Assembly: GCA_030403585.1 (NCBI GenBank)
Contig: JAUEPE010000012.1
Span: 1-64,000 of the forward strand
Source: Frankia sp. RB7
Lineage (GTDB): Bacteria; Pseudomonadota; Alphaproteobacteria; Rhizobiales; Xanthobacteraceae
Reading direction: 5' to 3'
DNA: 64,000 nucleotides
Positions 1 through 9,230 of this stretch are shown here, in pieces (the first letter of the stretch is position 1; each line of letters opens with the position of its first letter). The notes under the pieces were generated by a model, which searched no databases, was not told where the DNA came from, and saw only the letters and a list, made by a program, of their open reading frames with translations. Made by a program: the position numbers and the translations under genes.

Positions 1-132
1 AGGGGACTACGGAGGATGTCCCCGCGTGGAGAGAACCCTCACCCGCCGCGCGCGGGACGATGCTTCGCATCGCCCGGGGCGCGTCGGCCTCTCCCGCAAG
101 CGGGAGAGGCGGAGCAAGCCCACGGCCTGTGG
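1..132. repeat. Intergenic palindromic repeat, no gene
   Basis: I see no convincing coding region here. The stretch has short inverted repeats typical of intergenic elements, for example TCTCCCGCAAGCGGGAGA near 92-109. The motif 'CCTCTCCCCGCAAGCGGGG' recurs near 34100, suggesting one dispersed family. The upstream gene lies outside the window. Confidence 0.45.
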
Positions 133-1134
133 CTATTCCGCCTTGATGTCCGCGGCCTTCACGATCGGCCACCATTTCTCGGTCTCGGCCTTCTGGAACG
201 CGGCAAGCGCTGCGGGCGATTGCTGGTCCGCCGACGGAATCTCCTGGCCCAGTTCGGCAAAGCGCTGCTTGACTGACGGATCGGCAAGAGCCGCGACAAT
301 GGCGGTGTTGAGCTTTGTGACGATCTCCTTCGGCGTATTCTTCGGTGCCCAGATGCCGTGCCAGTAGGAGATGTAGAGGCCCGGCAGGCCCGCCTCGTCG
401 ACGGTCGGAATATCCGGTGCGGATGCGAGCCGCGTCGGCGATGTCACTGCGAACACCTTGATCGCGCCGTTCCTGTATTGCGGCAGCGAGTTCGAGGCCT
501 GGTCGAACATGATGTCGATCTGCCCGGCGACGAGGTCGATCATGGCGGGCCCCGCACCGCGATAGGGTACGAACTGGAAATCGGTGCCGGTCTTCTCCTT
601 GAAGAAGACGCCGGCGACATGCGCGCCGGTGCCGGCGCCAGCGGTCCCCGCGCTGGCCTTGCCGGGATTGGCCTTCAGCCACGCGATCATCTCTTTCAGA
701 TTGTTGGCCTCGAGCGACTTCCGGCCGACGATCAGCTGCGTCCCCATCGCGACCAGCGCGACCGGCTCGAAATCGGCAACCACGTCGTAAGGAAGCTTGA
801 AGATCCCGCCGTTGAGCACATGCGTGCCCCAATGGCCGATGGTGATGGTGGTGCCGTCAGGCGTCGCACGTGCGACGCGGGCACCGGCGATGCTGCCCGA
901 GGCGCCGGCGACATTCTCGACCACGATCGTCGCGTGCAGCTCGGCTGCGATCCGTTCCGACAGGATTCGCGCCAGCGTATCGGTGGGCCCGCCCGCCGCG
1001 AACGGGACCACCAGCGTGATGGGACGGGAGGGGAACGACTGAGCACTGGCCGACGCGGTCCACGCCGCACATCCGATCAACGCGCAAATGACGATCACAT
1101 GACCGCGCAATCCGGCCCACAGCCCCCGCATCAC
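133..1134 (-). CDS. Bug/TctC-family tripartite tricarboxylate transporter substrate-binding protein
   Basis: This 333-residue protein begins with a hydrophobic signal peptide ending near ASAQ (about residue 31). The family motif ITLVVPFAAGGPTDTLAR follows at about residues 39-56. The fold is a two-lobed periplasmic binding protein that captures carboxylates for a TctAB-type permease. No TctA or TctB gene is adjacent, and the gene stands alone downstream of an MscS channel, as is common for the many orphan Bug proteins of soil proteobacteria. The ligand cannot be told from sequence. A second, related protein with its permease genes lies at 44.4-47.8 kb. Confidence 0.9.
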   Translation of the reverse strand: MMRGLWAGLRGHVIVICALIGCAAWTASASAQSFPSRPITLVVPFAAGGPTDTLARILSERIAAELHATIVVENVAGASGSIAGARVARATPDGTTITIGHWGTHVLNGGIFKLPYDVVADFEPVALVAMGTQLIVGRKSLEANNLKEMIAWLKANPGKASAGTAGAGTGAHVAGVFFKEKTGTDFQFVPYRGAGPAMIDLVAGQIDIMFDQASNSLPQYRNGAIKVFAVTSPTRLASAPDIPTVDEAGLPGLYISYWHGIWAPKNTPKEIVTKLNTAIVAALADPSVKQRFAELGQEIPSADQQSPAALAAFQKAETEKWWPIVKAADIKAE

Positions 1135-1234
1135 TCTCTCCCCAAGCTTCTTGTCGCCCGCATGTCATCTGCGGACTGGAGCCGGAGTGAACGCTGCCCG
1201 GTGAGCGGAGGCAAGCCGGAAAATTGACGAGCGG

Positions 1235-3574
1235 CTATCCGGCCGCCCGCCGCGGCGTCAGGTTGGTAGCGACATCGGCTGGCGGCGCGACGTGCATCAA
1301 AATGGTCTGGGTGGCGGATGCCACCTCGATGCCGTTCTGCTGAAAGCGCTGTTTCATGCGGCGGTTGAATTCGCGCTGGACCGGCCAGCGGCCGGCCTCG
1401 GTGCAGCGGATCTGGCCGACGATCGACACCATGGCACCATCGACCTTGTCGATGCCCCAGAGCTCGAGATCGCCGCGGATCAGGCTGCGGAATTCCGTCT
1501 CGCGGCGCATCTCCTCGACGATGTCCTTGAGGATTTGGCCGGCGCGGTCGGTGTCTTCCTTGTAGGCGACATTGACGCTGACGGAGGCATTGCCGGCGCC
1601 CCGGCTGGCATTGGTGATGGTCGTCACCGCGCTGAACGGCACGATGTGCACGGCGCCGTCGCCGGCGCGCAGCCGAATGGTACGAATGGAAACGTTCTCG
1701 ACCACACCTGACAGGCCCGACACGCTGACGGCGTCGCCGACCTGGACCGTGTTCTCCAGCAGCAGGAACAGGCCGGTGATGAGATCCTGCACCAGCTTTT
1801 GCGAACCGAAGCCGACGGCGATGCCGACGATGCCGGCGCCTGCAAGGAGCGGCGCGACATTGACGCCGATCTCGCTCAGCGCCGTGAGCCCGACGACCGT
1901 GGCGATCAGGCACAAAAGCGCCGTGCGCAGCATCGGCTGGAAGGTGCGCAGGCGTGCCGCGCGGGCATAATGTCCGTCTCGCGACAGCGTATTGATCTGC
2001 CGGTCCAGCAGCGCATTGCTGGCTTCCCAGATCGCCGCGGCGATGAACACCGCGACGCCGGTCGTCGCCACCGCGGCGAGCAGCCGGCTGCCGATCTGGC
2101 CACCATAGAACCAGACGATGGCATCGACGCCCCAGACCTCGAGCACGGCGACGAGGCCGATGAAGGCAATCACGCCGGAGACGATCTTGCGCAGCAGCGG
2201 GAGATAGCGGTTGGCGCGGATCTCCAGCCCCGGAAAGCGCTGGAGTATCTCCGGCTGGATCCGGAAGCCGCGATCGATCAGGCTCAGCGTCACCATGATC
2301 GCGACCCGCGTGATCAGCACCACTGCGATGGTGCCGACGAAATATTGCAGCAGCAGCGAATAGCCGTTGCGGATGTTCAGCGCCCAGACCGCCCACAGCG
2401 CCAGATCGAGCGCGATGGCCAGATAATGCCAGCCGCCGGCGATGCGGTTGCGCAGGCGCGCCGCGATCCCCTGCCGGTCCGCAGGCGCGCGGATGGCGTC
2501 GGCGACCTGGCAGCGGCATTGCAGGATGATGACGACCACGAAGAGATGCACGACCAGCATCACCATGCGAATGACCGCCGCGTAGCCGGCGCGATGCAGG
2601 CCGAGCAGCAGCGCCACGTTGGCGAACGCAAGGCCGGAGACGCCGACGCCGACGATGCGGCGCGCCCAGATCTCGATATAGGCTGCCGTCTCTGCGCGCA
2701 CCGGAAACAGGCCGAACGGGCCAGCCAGCGCACGGACGACGCAAATGAGCCCACGCGAGAACGCATAGGCGTTGACGACGGCAAGGATCACGAGGCGGAC
2801 GATCGCGGGCTCGCCGATCTCCGTTCCGAGCAGTGCGGTCGCGATGCCAACGAAAAAGATCACCGGAAGCAGTTCGAACAGAAGCCGCCCCAGCACGAAA
2901 GGCAATCGCAGCAACAACTGCCAGACCCGCGCGAGGCTGTGCCTGCGCTTGTGCAATTCCGGCTCGGGGGTGACGTCGGCGACCGATGACGGTGGATCGG
3001 CGATGGGCAGCACCTGCGCCGGCAGGTGCGCGGTCTGCGGCACGCGCCCTTCGAGGAAGACGACCGGACGCCGGATCAGGCGGACAATTACCCATTCGGC
3101 CGCGAGCGCGCAGCCGAACACCAGCGCCAATTTCCACGCGATCTCGATCAGGAGGTTATGAGCATCGGGATCATTCGCCGTCCGCACGACCCAGTAATAG
3201 AACGCCGGAAAATGCGTGAGCGTCCGCGCCATGCCGGCGACATCGCGCGAGATCTCACCGATCTGCTCCGACACGGTGAGCAGAAGCTGCGCGCCAAGGC
3301 CGTCAGCCGACAGCGGAATCGGTGACTTCTGCTCGGGCGCGGGTGCCGGCTGCTGCGGACCGGACGCATTCGCGATTGCGCGCAGCGTATCGATCATTTG
3401 CGCGCGCTTCTGGTCGTCCTGAAGCGTCTCCAGCGCCCGCTTGGCCTCGTCAGGCGACAACAGTGCGGCCACGCCATTGGCGGCCGGCGCAGGCGGCTCC
3501 GCGCGGGCCGGGGCGAAGGACGAGATAGCTAGGAAGAGCGCTGCAAGAAGCGCCGAGACAAACTTATGCGACAC
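1235..3574 (-). CDS. Large MscS-family mechanosensitive ion channel protein
   Basis: This 779-residue inner-membrane protein has an N-terminal signal-like segment (residues 1-25), an Ala/Pro-rich periplasmic stretch and many hydrophobic helices. The conserved MscS pore and beta domain lies in the C-terminal third, with the glycine- and alanine-rich pore helix GAGIVGIAVGFGSQKLVQDL followed by LLLENTVQVGD. MscS channels open under membrane tension and release solutes during osmotic downshock. The length and extra helices resemble the YbdG/YnaI/MscM group rather than small MscS. It is flanked by short intergenic gaps and appears monocistronic. Confidence 0.9.
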   Translation of the reverse strand: MSHKFVSALLAALFLAISSFAPARAEPPAPAANGVAALLSPDEAKRALETLQDDQKRAQMIDTLRAIANASGPQQPAPAPEQKSPIPLSADGLGAQLLLTVSEQIGEISRDVAGMARTLTHFPAFYYWVVRTANDPDAHNLLIEIAWKLALVFGCALAAEWVIVRLIRRPVVFLEGRVPQTAHLPAQVLPIADPPSSVADVTPEPELHKRRHSLARVWQLLLRLPFVLGRLLFELLPVIFFVGIATALLGTEIGEPAIVRLVILAVVNAYAFSRGLICVVRALAGPFGLFPVRAETAAYIEIWARRIVGVGVSGLAFANVALLLGLHRAGYAAVIRMVMLVVHLFVVVIILQCRCQVADAIRAPADRQGIAARLRNRIAGGWHYLAIALDLALWAVWALNIRNGYSLLLQYFVGTIAVVLITRVAIMVTLSLIDRGFRIQPEILQRFPGLEIRANRYLPLLRKIVSGVIAFIGLVAVLEVWGVDAIVWFYGGQIGSRLLAAVATTGVAVFIAAAIWEASNALLDRQINTLSRDGHYARAARLRTFQPMLRTALLCLIATVVGLTALSEIGVNVAPLLAGAGIVGIAVGFGSQKLVQDLITGLFLLLENTVQVGDAVSVSGLSGVVENVSIRTIRLRAGDGAVHIVPFSAVTTITNASRGAGNASVSVNVAYKEDTDRAGQILKDIVEEMRRETEFRSLIRGDLELWGIDKVDGAMVSIVGQIRCTEAGRWPVQREFNRRMKQRFQQNGIEVASATQTILMHVAPPADVATNLTPRRAAG

Positions 3575-3702
3575 GCGGATTCCCCAAAATAAATGAAATG
3601 CGCCGGCGGAATCGGGACCGCGCGAAGCACTGCGTCATGTCGGATGGTGGCTATTCGCCCCGATCATGTGTCGGAAGTTTGCCGATCAGGCGACCATCTT
3701 TT

Positions 3703-3750
3703 GGCATTTCCGCTGGCATTTCCGCTGGCATTTTCTTGGGCATTTCCGGC
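3703..3750. repeat. Four tandem copies of a 12-bp unit
   Basis: Four successive 12-bp units begin with GGCATT. The first two are identical (GGCATTTCCGCT), the third reads GGCATTTTCTTG and the fourth GGCATTTCCGGC. They lie in the 255-bp gap between the MscS gene and the zincin-like gene. A 12-bp unit keeps reading frame, but I see no gene over it. Confidence 0.8.
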
Positions 3751-3829
3751 AACGCAGATGTGATGGAACCGCGTCGTGGTCAATGTCGCAAAAGCATGCG
3801 AAATTGGCGTGGGAATGCGGGGGCGCCAC

Positions 3830-4456
3830 ATGACAGATTTCGATCGGCGCCGGCTCGTGCTTGCAGGGACTGCGGTCCTGCTCGGCATGCGGTCGGCGGT
3901 CGCACAGAGCGGACCCACCTTCATTTATCGCGGCATCACGGTCGACACCAGCGCCGCGCAAAGCCAGCCGAACCTCAAGGACGTCGTGGCGTCGCTGAAG
4001 CATCAGATCGACATCGTCGTCGAATGCGGCGCGAAGCCCGCGATCATGACCTTCTTCAAGAGCCAGCCGGTCTCGGTGAAGCCCGGACAGGGCGACGGCG
4101 GCGGGCATTTCTCGTCCAAGGTCGAGGGCGTCACGGTTGACGCAGCCGTCGCTGCGCCGGAGAAGCCGGTGCTGCTGCACGAGCTGCTCCACGCCTATCA
4201 TTTTCGTGTCCTGCCGGGCGCGCTGGAGAATCCGGACCTCGTGCGCTTCTACGGCATCGCCAGGCAGAACGAGCTTTATCCGCCGGACTCCTACGTGCTG
4301 AAGAACGTGCAGGAGTTCTTTGCGGTGACGGGAAGCCTCTACCTCTGGGGTAATGTCGACCGTCCGCCCAACGACCGCGCCACGCTGCACGACAAGCAGC
4401 CGGTTTATTATCAATGGCTCGGTGATCTCTTCGGCGTGCAGAAGAAAGCGAGTTGA
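3830..4456 (+). CDS. Secreted zincin-like putative metallopeptidase
   Basis: From the ATG at 3830 this is a 208-residue protein; a GTG at 3776 would add 18 unlikely residues before the signal. The N-terminus DRRRLVLAGTAVLLG resembles a twin-arginine signal and ends near AVAQ (residue 26). A zinc motif HELLH lies at residues 117-121, and a possible third ligand Glu sits in QEFFAVTGS near residue 162, the HExxH plus ExFA pattern of several gluzincin groups. I do not recognise a named family. It is probably exported and may cut peptides. Substrate and activity are unknown. It stands alone on the plus strand. Confidence 0.7.
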   Translation: MTDFDRRRLVLAGTAVLLGMRSAVAQSGPTFIYRGITVDTSAAQSQPNLKDVVASLKHQIDIVVECGAKPAIMTFFKSQPVSVKPGQGDGGGHFSSKVEGVTVDAAVAAPEKPVLLHELLHAYHFRVLPGALENPDLVRFYGIARQNELYPPDSYVLKNVQEFFAVTGSLYLWGNVDRPPNDRATLHDKQPVYYQWLGDLFGVQKKAS

Positions 4457-4942
4457 CGCGCGAGGGTGCAAAACGCACAGCGCCGGGCAGGTAGGGGCTC
4501 TGCCTTGCTGATGCAGCCCACTAAACCTTAACCCGGCGTGCCGTTCGCGGTTTCTGCCGCTATGCGATAGTCCGAACGAGCTCCATCGCACTCAACGCGG
4601 CTGGATTTGCGGAGGTGGAGTCATAGACCTCCCCTTGCTCATGAGGTGGACGTTACGCGTCGCTTGTTTGCGACCACCTGCATGCTCCTCCCGTGACATA
4701 AAACTGTCAAGCGGGATCAAGGATCTTAGGATCACATTTGCAGAGCGGTTCCGCGACGACTGACCAGAGCATATGTCCGCTGAAGTGAAGACCGGCGCGA
4801 TGGTGACATCATGCTCCTGTTTTGCCCGACGGGTCAAGCTAAATTCGCAAATTCCGAACATCATTTGTGCCGGCAATTAAGCCATTGATTCTGCGATCAT
4901 CGGCTACTGTGCATGGGGTTGTTTTCGAGAAACCGCGAGCCC
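4457..4942. repeat. 486-bp intergenic region with a dispersed repeat
   Basis: No gene is supported here. The part from about 4790 to 4925 shares segments with the regions near 54700-54950 and 56550-56600. CTACTGTGCATGGGGTTGTT at about 4904 is the reverse complement of a segment at about 54709. TTTTGCCCGACGGGTCAA at about 4819 matches GTTGACCCGTCGGGCAAAAC near 56550 in reverse. This marks a dispersed, non-coding repeat family of unknown function. Confidence 0.6.
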
Positions 4943-5875
4943 TCACGGCTTGCGCGGAGATCGCTTCCCCTTCCCTTCCTTCTCGAGCGCCTTGCGCACG
5001 TTCTCGAACTCCGCCGCCGAGGCCTGGTCGGCGCGAGGAAAGCGCAGGTCCAGTTTTTCCAGTTCCGCGACGATGACGGAGCCGATCACGACGCGGGCAA
5101 ACCATTTGTGGTCGGCGGGCACGACATACCAGGGCGCATGCGGCGTAGCGGTGTGGCGCACGATGTCCTGATAGACCGCCTGATAGCGTGGCCACAAAGC
5201 GCGCTCCTTGATGTCGTCCATCGAGAACTTCCACTGCTTGGCCGGCTCCTCAAGCCGGTCGAGAAAGCGCTGGCGCTGCTCCTCCTTGGAGAGGTTGAGG
5301 AAGAACTTCAGCACCAGGGTGCCGTTGCGGGAGAGATAGCGCTCGAAGGCGGAGATGTCCTCGAACCGCTCCTTCCAGATATTCCCCGTGACGAGCTTTT
5401 GCGGCAGCTTCTCCTTGGCAAGGATCTCAGGGTGCACGCGCGTCACCAGGCATTCCTCGTAATGGGAGCGGTTGAAGATGCCGATATGACCGCGCTCCGG
5501 CAGCGCGATGACGTGGCGCCAGAGGAAATCGTGATCGAGCTCCTTGCTGCTCGGTGCCTTGAAGGAAGACACCTCGCAGCCCTGCGGATTGATGCCCTCG
5601 AAGATCGCCTTGATCGCGCTGTCCTTGCCGGCGGCATCCATGGCCTGGAACACGATCAGCACCGACCAGCAGTCCTGGGCGTAGAGCTTCTCCTGGAATG
5701 CGACCAGCCGCTTCTTGTTGGCGTCGAGAATCTCCTGCGCCGTCTCCTTGTCCAGATCGCCCTTCTCGCTGGTCTTGTAGCTTTTCAGGTGGAACTTGCC
5801 GGACCCGTCATGCCGGAATGGCGTGATGTAGCGGTCAAGTTCCTGGGCGAGCGATTTGGACGGCTTTTTGCTCAT
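4943..5875 (-). CDS. PPK2-family polyphosphate:nucleotide phosphotransferase
   Basis: This 310-residue protein has the PPK2 core. A Walker-A-like MDAAGKDS lies at residues 79-86, the lid-type sequence GCEVSSFKAPSSKELDHDF follows, and a Walker-B-like IFNRSHYEE lies at about 133-141. PPK2 enzymes move phosphate from polyphosphate to nucleoside mono- or diphosphates, or in reverse. The motif set and one-domain length fit the class that phosphorylates ADP, GDP or AMP in the cytoplasm, but the class is an inference. The start lies inside the livM 3' end (41-bp overlap), so the gene is probably translated from the end of the liv operon mRNA. Confidence 0.9.
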   Translation of the reverse strand: MSKKPSKSLAQELDRYITPFRHDGSGKFHLKSYKTSEKGDLDKETAQEILDANKKRLVAFQEKLYAQDCWSVLIVFQAMDAAGKDSAIKAIFEGINPQGCEVSSFKAPSSKELDHDFLWRHVIALPERGHIGIFNRSHYEECLVTRVHPEILAKEKLPQKLVTGNIWKERFEDISAFERYLSRNGTLVLKFFLNLSKEEQRQRFLDRLEEPAKQWKFSMDDIKERALWPRYQAVYQDIVRHTATPHAPWYVVPADHKWFARVVIGSVIVAELEKLDLRFPRADQASAAEFENVRKALEKEGKGKRSPRKP

Positions 5876-6854
5876 GAGCGCTGGGCACCTTGCGTTGCGA
5901 CTTCAATCGGTCGAGCAGGCTACCAAGGATGCCCTTCGGAAGGAATATGATGAAAAGCACCAGCAGCACGCCGTAGACCAGATTGTCCCAGCCGACCGCC
6001 CTGGTGCCGAAGCCGATGCGCAGGGTTTCCGCGAGCAGGATGGTGATGACGGCACCGACGGTCGGACCGAGCGAGACGAACAGGCCGCCGACGATGGCAG
6101 CGAACACCATCTGGAGCGACACCGCGATCCCGGAGACGGTGTCGGGCGTGATGAACATCTGGTACTGGCAATAGATTGCGCCCGCGAGTGCGGTCATCAC
6201 GGCGCTGATCAAGGTGATCTTCAGTTTCTCCGCGGTGACGTCGACGCCGGCGGCCGCAGCCGCGTCCTCGTCCTCCGAGATCGCCTCGAGCGCGTAGCGG
6301 CTCATGCTGCGATCGATCAGGTGCCAGACGACGATGCCGCCGAGCCAGACCGCCAACGCGATCAGATACCAGGTGATCTTGTCGTCGAACTGCAGCGCCA
6401 GCAGCTTGTTGCCCGAGGCGCGGTTCGGCGTGTAGCCGAGCGAGCCGCCGGTATAGTCGCGCGTGGCCGTAATAACCTGAAGCACGATGCCGGAGAGCGC
6501 GAGCGTCACCAGCACGAAGTAATGGCCGGTGATGCGGAAGCGGAAGCAGGGATAGCCGACGATCAGCGCCAGCACGCCGGCCGCGACCATGCCGATGGGA
6601 ATGCCGATCCATGGCGACAAGCCGACATGGTTCCACAGCAGCGCGGTGACATAGGCACCGATCCCCATGAAACCGCCATGGCCGAGCGAGACCAGGCCGA
6701 ACCGCCCCATCATCGACCACGACGTGTAGGCGAACGACCAGATCAGGATCAGCACCAAAATGTGCAGATGATAGGGATCGCGATACACGAACGGCAGCGC
6801 GACCAGGGCCGCCAGTCCGATCCCCCATGCGACAAGCCGGGCCCGCCCCATCAT
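5835..6854 (-). CDS. livM: Branched-chain amino acid-type ABC transporter permease LivM
   Basis: This 339-residue, multi-helix inner-membrane permease belongs to the LivM family. It has the typical central region GRFGLVSLGHGGFMGIGAY and a cytoplasmic EAA-like loop with AISEDEDAAAAAGVD. I chose the ATG at 6854 because it gives an ATGA overlap with the livH stop; the open frame upstream reads through livH. With LivH it forms the channel powered by LivF and LivG. The ligand may be branched-chain amino acids, amides or related compounds, since this family is broad. Its 3' end overlaps the PPK2 gene. Confidence 0.93.
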   Translation of the reverse strand: MMGRARLVAWGIGLAALVALPFVYRDPYHLHILVLILIWSFAYTSWSMMGRFGLVSLGHGGFMGIGAYVTALLWNHVGLSPWIGIPIGMVAAGVLALIVGYPCFRFRITGHYFVLVTLALSGIVLQVITATRDYTGGSLGYTPNRASGNKLLALQFDDKITWYLIALAVWLGGIVVWHLIDRSMSRYALEAISEDEDAAAAAGVDVTAEKLKITLISAVMTALAGAIYCQYQMFITPDTVSGIAVSLQMVFAAIVGGLFVSLGPTVGAVITILLAETLRIGFGTRAVGWDNLVYGVLLVLFIIFLPKGILGSLLDRLKSQRKVPSAHEQKAVQIARPGT

Positions 6855-7732
6855 CGACGCCTCGCGAACAGGCCCGCGGGCCGGATGAACATCATGACGA
6901 TGAAGAAGGCGAAGGCAAGCACGTAGCCCCATTCGAGATCGGAGAACAGGCCGCCGAGTGAGATGATCTCGGCGAACACGAAGGCCGCGATGAAGCCGCC
7001 GATGAAATTACCGAGGCCACCGAGCACGCAGATCAGGAAGGTGATCGGCCCGAACGAGAGCCCGACGAAGGGATGCACGTCATATTGCAACACGAGCAAA
7101 CAGGCGGCGAGCCCGGCCAGCCCGCCACCGATCGCGGACGTGATGAGATAGATGCGCTTGGTGTCGACGCCCATCAGCGCCATGATCTGGCGGTCCTGCG
7201 AGATGGCGCGGATCGCGGTGCCGGTGAAGGTGCGCGTCATGAAGAGGTAGACCGCAACCATGCCGACCAGCGCGGCCAGAAACGACAGCAGTCGAGCGTA
7301 GCTGAAGTTCATGTCGCCGAAAGCGAGCACCGGCAGGCGGATGCCGAGATTGCGGAAGTCGATGCCGAAGGCGACGGTGGCAAAGCTCTGCAACACGAAC
7401 AGCACGCCGCCGGTTGCGAGCAGCTGGTTGATCGGCGGCGCCGTCAACAGCGGCGCGATCACGAGGAAATGCAGCAGAGCGCCGAGGATTGCGACCAGCA
7501 GGATGGTCAGCGGTGCGGCGATGAAATAGCTGATGCCGAAATACTGCACCAGGTAATACATGGCATACATGCCGATCATCACGAGCTCGGCGTAGCAGAT
7601 CCAGGTCACGTCGATGACGCCGAAGATCAGGTTCAGCCCGAGTGCGAGCAGCGCCAGCACGCCGCCGAGCAGGATGCCGTTGATCACGGCCTCCAGCAGA
7701 TAGATGTCGAAAATGTCCAGGAAACCCTGCAT
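6851..7732 (-). CDS. livH: Branched-chain amino acid-type ABC transporter permease LivH
   Basis: This 293-residue membrane permease has the LivH start GILLGGVLALLALGLNLIFG and the conserved loop AISQDRQIMALMGVDTKRIY. The ATG at 7732 is preferred over an upstream start that overlaps livF more deeply, and leaves a gap of 7 bp after the livF stop. It pairs with LivM, whose start overlaps its stop codon. Together with the two ATPases and the binding protein upstream, it forms one co-directional import operon. Confidence 0.93.
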   Translation of the reverse strand: MQGFLDIFDIYLLEAVINGILLGGVLALLALGLNLIFGVIDVTWICYAELVMIGMYAMYYLVQYFGISYFIAAPLTILLVAILGALLHFLVIAPLLTAPPINQLLATGGVLFVLQSFATVAFGIDFRNLGIRLPVLAFGDMNFSYARLLSFLAALVGMVAVYLFMTRTFTGTAIRAISQDRQIMALMGVDTKRIYLITSAIGGGLAGLAACLLVLQYDVHPFVGLSFGPITFLICVLGGLGNFIGGFIAAFVFAEIISLGGLFSDLEWGYVLAFAFFIVMMFIRPAGLFARRR

Positions 7733-7739
7733 GTGCCCC

Positions 7740-8447
7740 TCACACCCCAAGATACGCTTCCTTGACCGTGTCGCTCGCCAGCATCTCGGCCGAGGTGCCT
7801 GACGCGCGGATCGTGCCGGCCTCGATCAGATAGGCCCGGTCGACCACGCGCAGCACCTGCTGCACGTTCTGCTCGACGATCAGCACCGTCAGCCCGCGGC
7901 TGCGAATCCGCTTCACCAGCTCGAACACCTGCTGCACCACGACCGGCGCCAGCCCGGCTGACGGCTCGTCGAGCAGCAATAGTTTTGGATTTGACATCAG
8001 CGCGCGGCCGATCGCGCACATCTGCTGCTCGCCGCCGGACATGGTGCCGGCCATCTGGCGGCGGCGCTCCTTCAGACGCGGGAACAGGTCGAACACGACC
8101 TCCAGCCGCTCGGCATAGTGGGCGCGCGCCTCCTTCATGAAGGCACCCATCTTGAGATTGTCGTCGACCGAGAGCTGCGGAAACAGCCGCCGGTTCTCCG
8201 GCACATGCGCGATGCCGAGACTGACGATCTTGTGCGGCGGTGTCGCCAGGACATCAACGCCCTCCATCGCGATCGACCCGCGCGAAGGACGGATCAAGCC
8301 GGAGATGACGCGCATCAGCGTGGTCTTGCCGGCACCGTTCGGACCGATGACACCGACGGCCTCGCCGGCCTTCACGTCGAGATTGACGTCGAACAGCGCC
8401 TGGAACGTGCCATAGCCGGCATTGACGCCGCGAAGCTCCAGCATCAT
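7740..8447 (-). CDS. livF: Branched-chain amino acid-type ABC transporter ATP-binding protein LivF
   Basis: This 235-residue ABC ATPase has Walker [10 protein letters not shown] (about residues 35-43), signature MSGGEQQM and Walker B LLLLDEPSAGLAP, the LivF form. It hydrolyses ATP on the cytoplasmic face to drive LivHM transport. Its start overlaps the livG stop by 4 bp (ATGA), which implies coupled translation. A tandem ATG (MM) opens the reading frame, so the start could be one codon later. Confidence 0.95.
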   Translation of the reverse strand: MMLELRGVNAGYGTFQALFDVNLDVKAGEAVGVIGPNGAGKTTLMRVISGLIRPSRGSIAMEGVDVLATPPHKIVSLGIAHVPENRRLFPQLSVDDNLKMGAFMKEARAHYAERLEVVFDLFPRLKERRRQMAGTMSGGEQQMCAIGRALMSNPKLLLLDEPSAGLAPVVVQQVFELVKRIRSRGLTVLIVEQNVQQVLRVVDRAYLIEAGTIRASGTSAEMLASDTVKEAYLGV

Positions 8448-9214
8448 TGGCCTCCCGCACGGCGTCGCGCTTCGGCGGCCGCGGCCTGCGTGGTCTCGGC
8501 ATCGGTGCCGAGATAGACCTCGATGACGCGCGGATCGCCGGCAACCGCACTCGGCAGGCCTTCCGAGATTTTCTCGCCGTGATCGAGCACCATGACGCGG
8601 TCGACGACGCGCATCAAGACGCCCATGATGTGCTCGACCCAGATGATGGTGATGCCGAGCTCGTCGCGGATGTTGCGCAGCATGTCGGCCGCCTGGCCCA
8701 TCTCGCCCTCGTCGAGACCACCGAGGCTCTCATCGGCGAGCAGCAGTTTTGGTGCGGTGGCGAGCGCTTTGGCGAGTTCGAGCTTCTTCAGCCCCGCCGC
8801 GCCCAGCCCGTCGACGCTGGCGTGGCGATCCGTCGGCAAGCCCACCATGGCGAGTGAGCGCTCCGCCGCCTCCTCCGCCTTGACGCGGCTATGGCAGCCC
8901 TGGCCGTAGAAGCCGGCAAGCGCGACGTTCTCGAAAATAGTCAGCCGCCGGAACGGCCGCGGAATCTGGAAGGTGCGGCCGACGCCGCGGTTGATGATCC
9001 GGTGCGGCGCCAGCCCTGCGATCTCCGAGCCATCGAACAGGATAGACCCGGAGCTTGGCGCCAGCGTGCCGGAGAGCATGTTGAAAATCGTGCTCTTGCC
9101 CGAGCCGTTGGGGCCGATCAGGCCGAGGATCTCGCCCTGAGCGACCCTGAACGACACGTTGTTGACAGCGGTGAAGCCACCAAACCGCTTCACCAGCCCT
9201 CTGACCTCCAGCAC
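8444..9214 (-). CDS. livG: Branched-chain amino acid-type ABC transporter ATP-binding protein LivG
   Basis: This 256-residue ABC ATPase starts with GTG at 9214. Walker A GPNGSGKST lies at about residues 34-42 and the Walker-B region reads LLLADESLGGLDEGE. The usual LSGGQ-type signature is weak here: the segment before Walker B reads LGAAGLKKLELAKAL, as in some LivG proteins. It partners LivF in the importer. The gene lies 16 bp after the binding-protein gene and overlaps livF. Confidence 0.93.
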   Translation of the reverse strand: MLEVRGLVKRFGGFTAVNNVSFRVAQGEILGLIGPNGSGKSTIFNMLSGTLAPSSGSILFDGSEIAGLAPHRIINRGVGRTFQIPRPFRRLTIFENVALAGFYGQGCHSRVKAEEAAERSLAMVGLPTDRHASVDGLGAAGLKKLELAKALATAPKLLLADESLGGLDEGEMGQAADMLRNIRDELGITIIWVEHIMGVLMRVVDRVMVLDHGEKISEGLPSAVAGDPRVIEVYLGTDAETTQAAAAEARRRAGGQ

Positions 9215-9230
9215 CGCCCCCGCTCCGCTG

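Noticed and set aside
1131..3137. 668-codon open frame opposite or within the MscS gene
   Set aside because: It is a shadow frame: Arg/Ala/Pro-rich, no domain, overlapping a clear MscS gene, with an Arg-rich composition typical of high-GC antisense or alternate frames.
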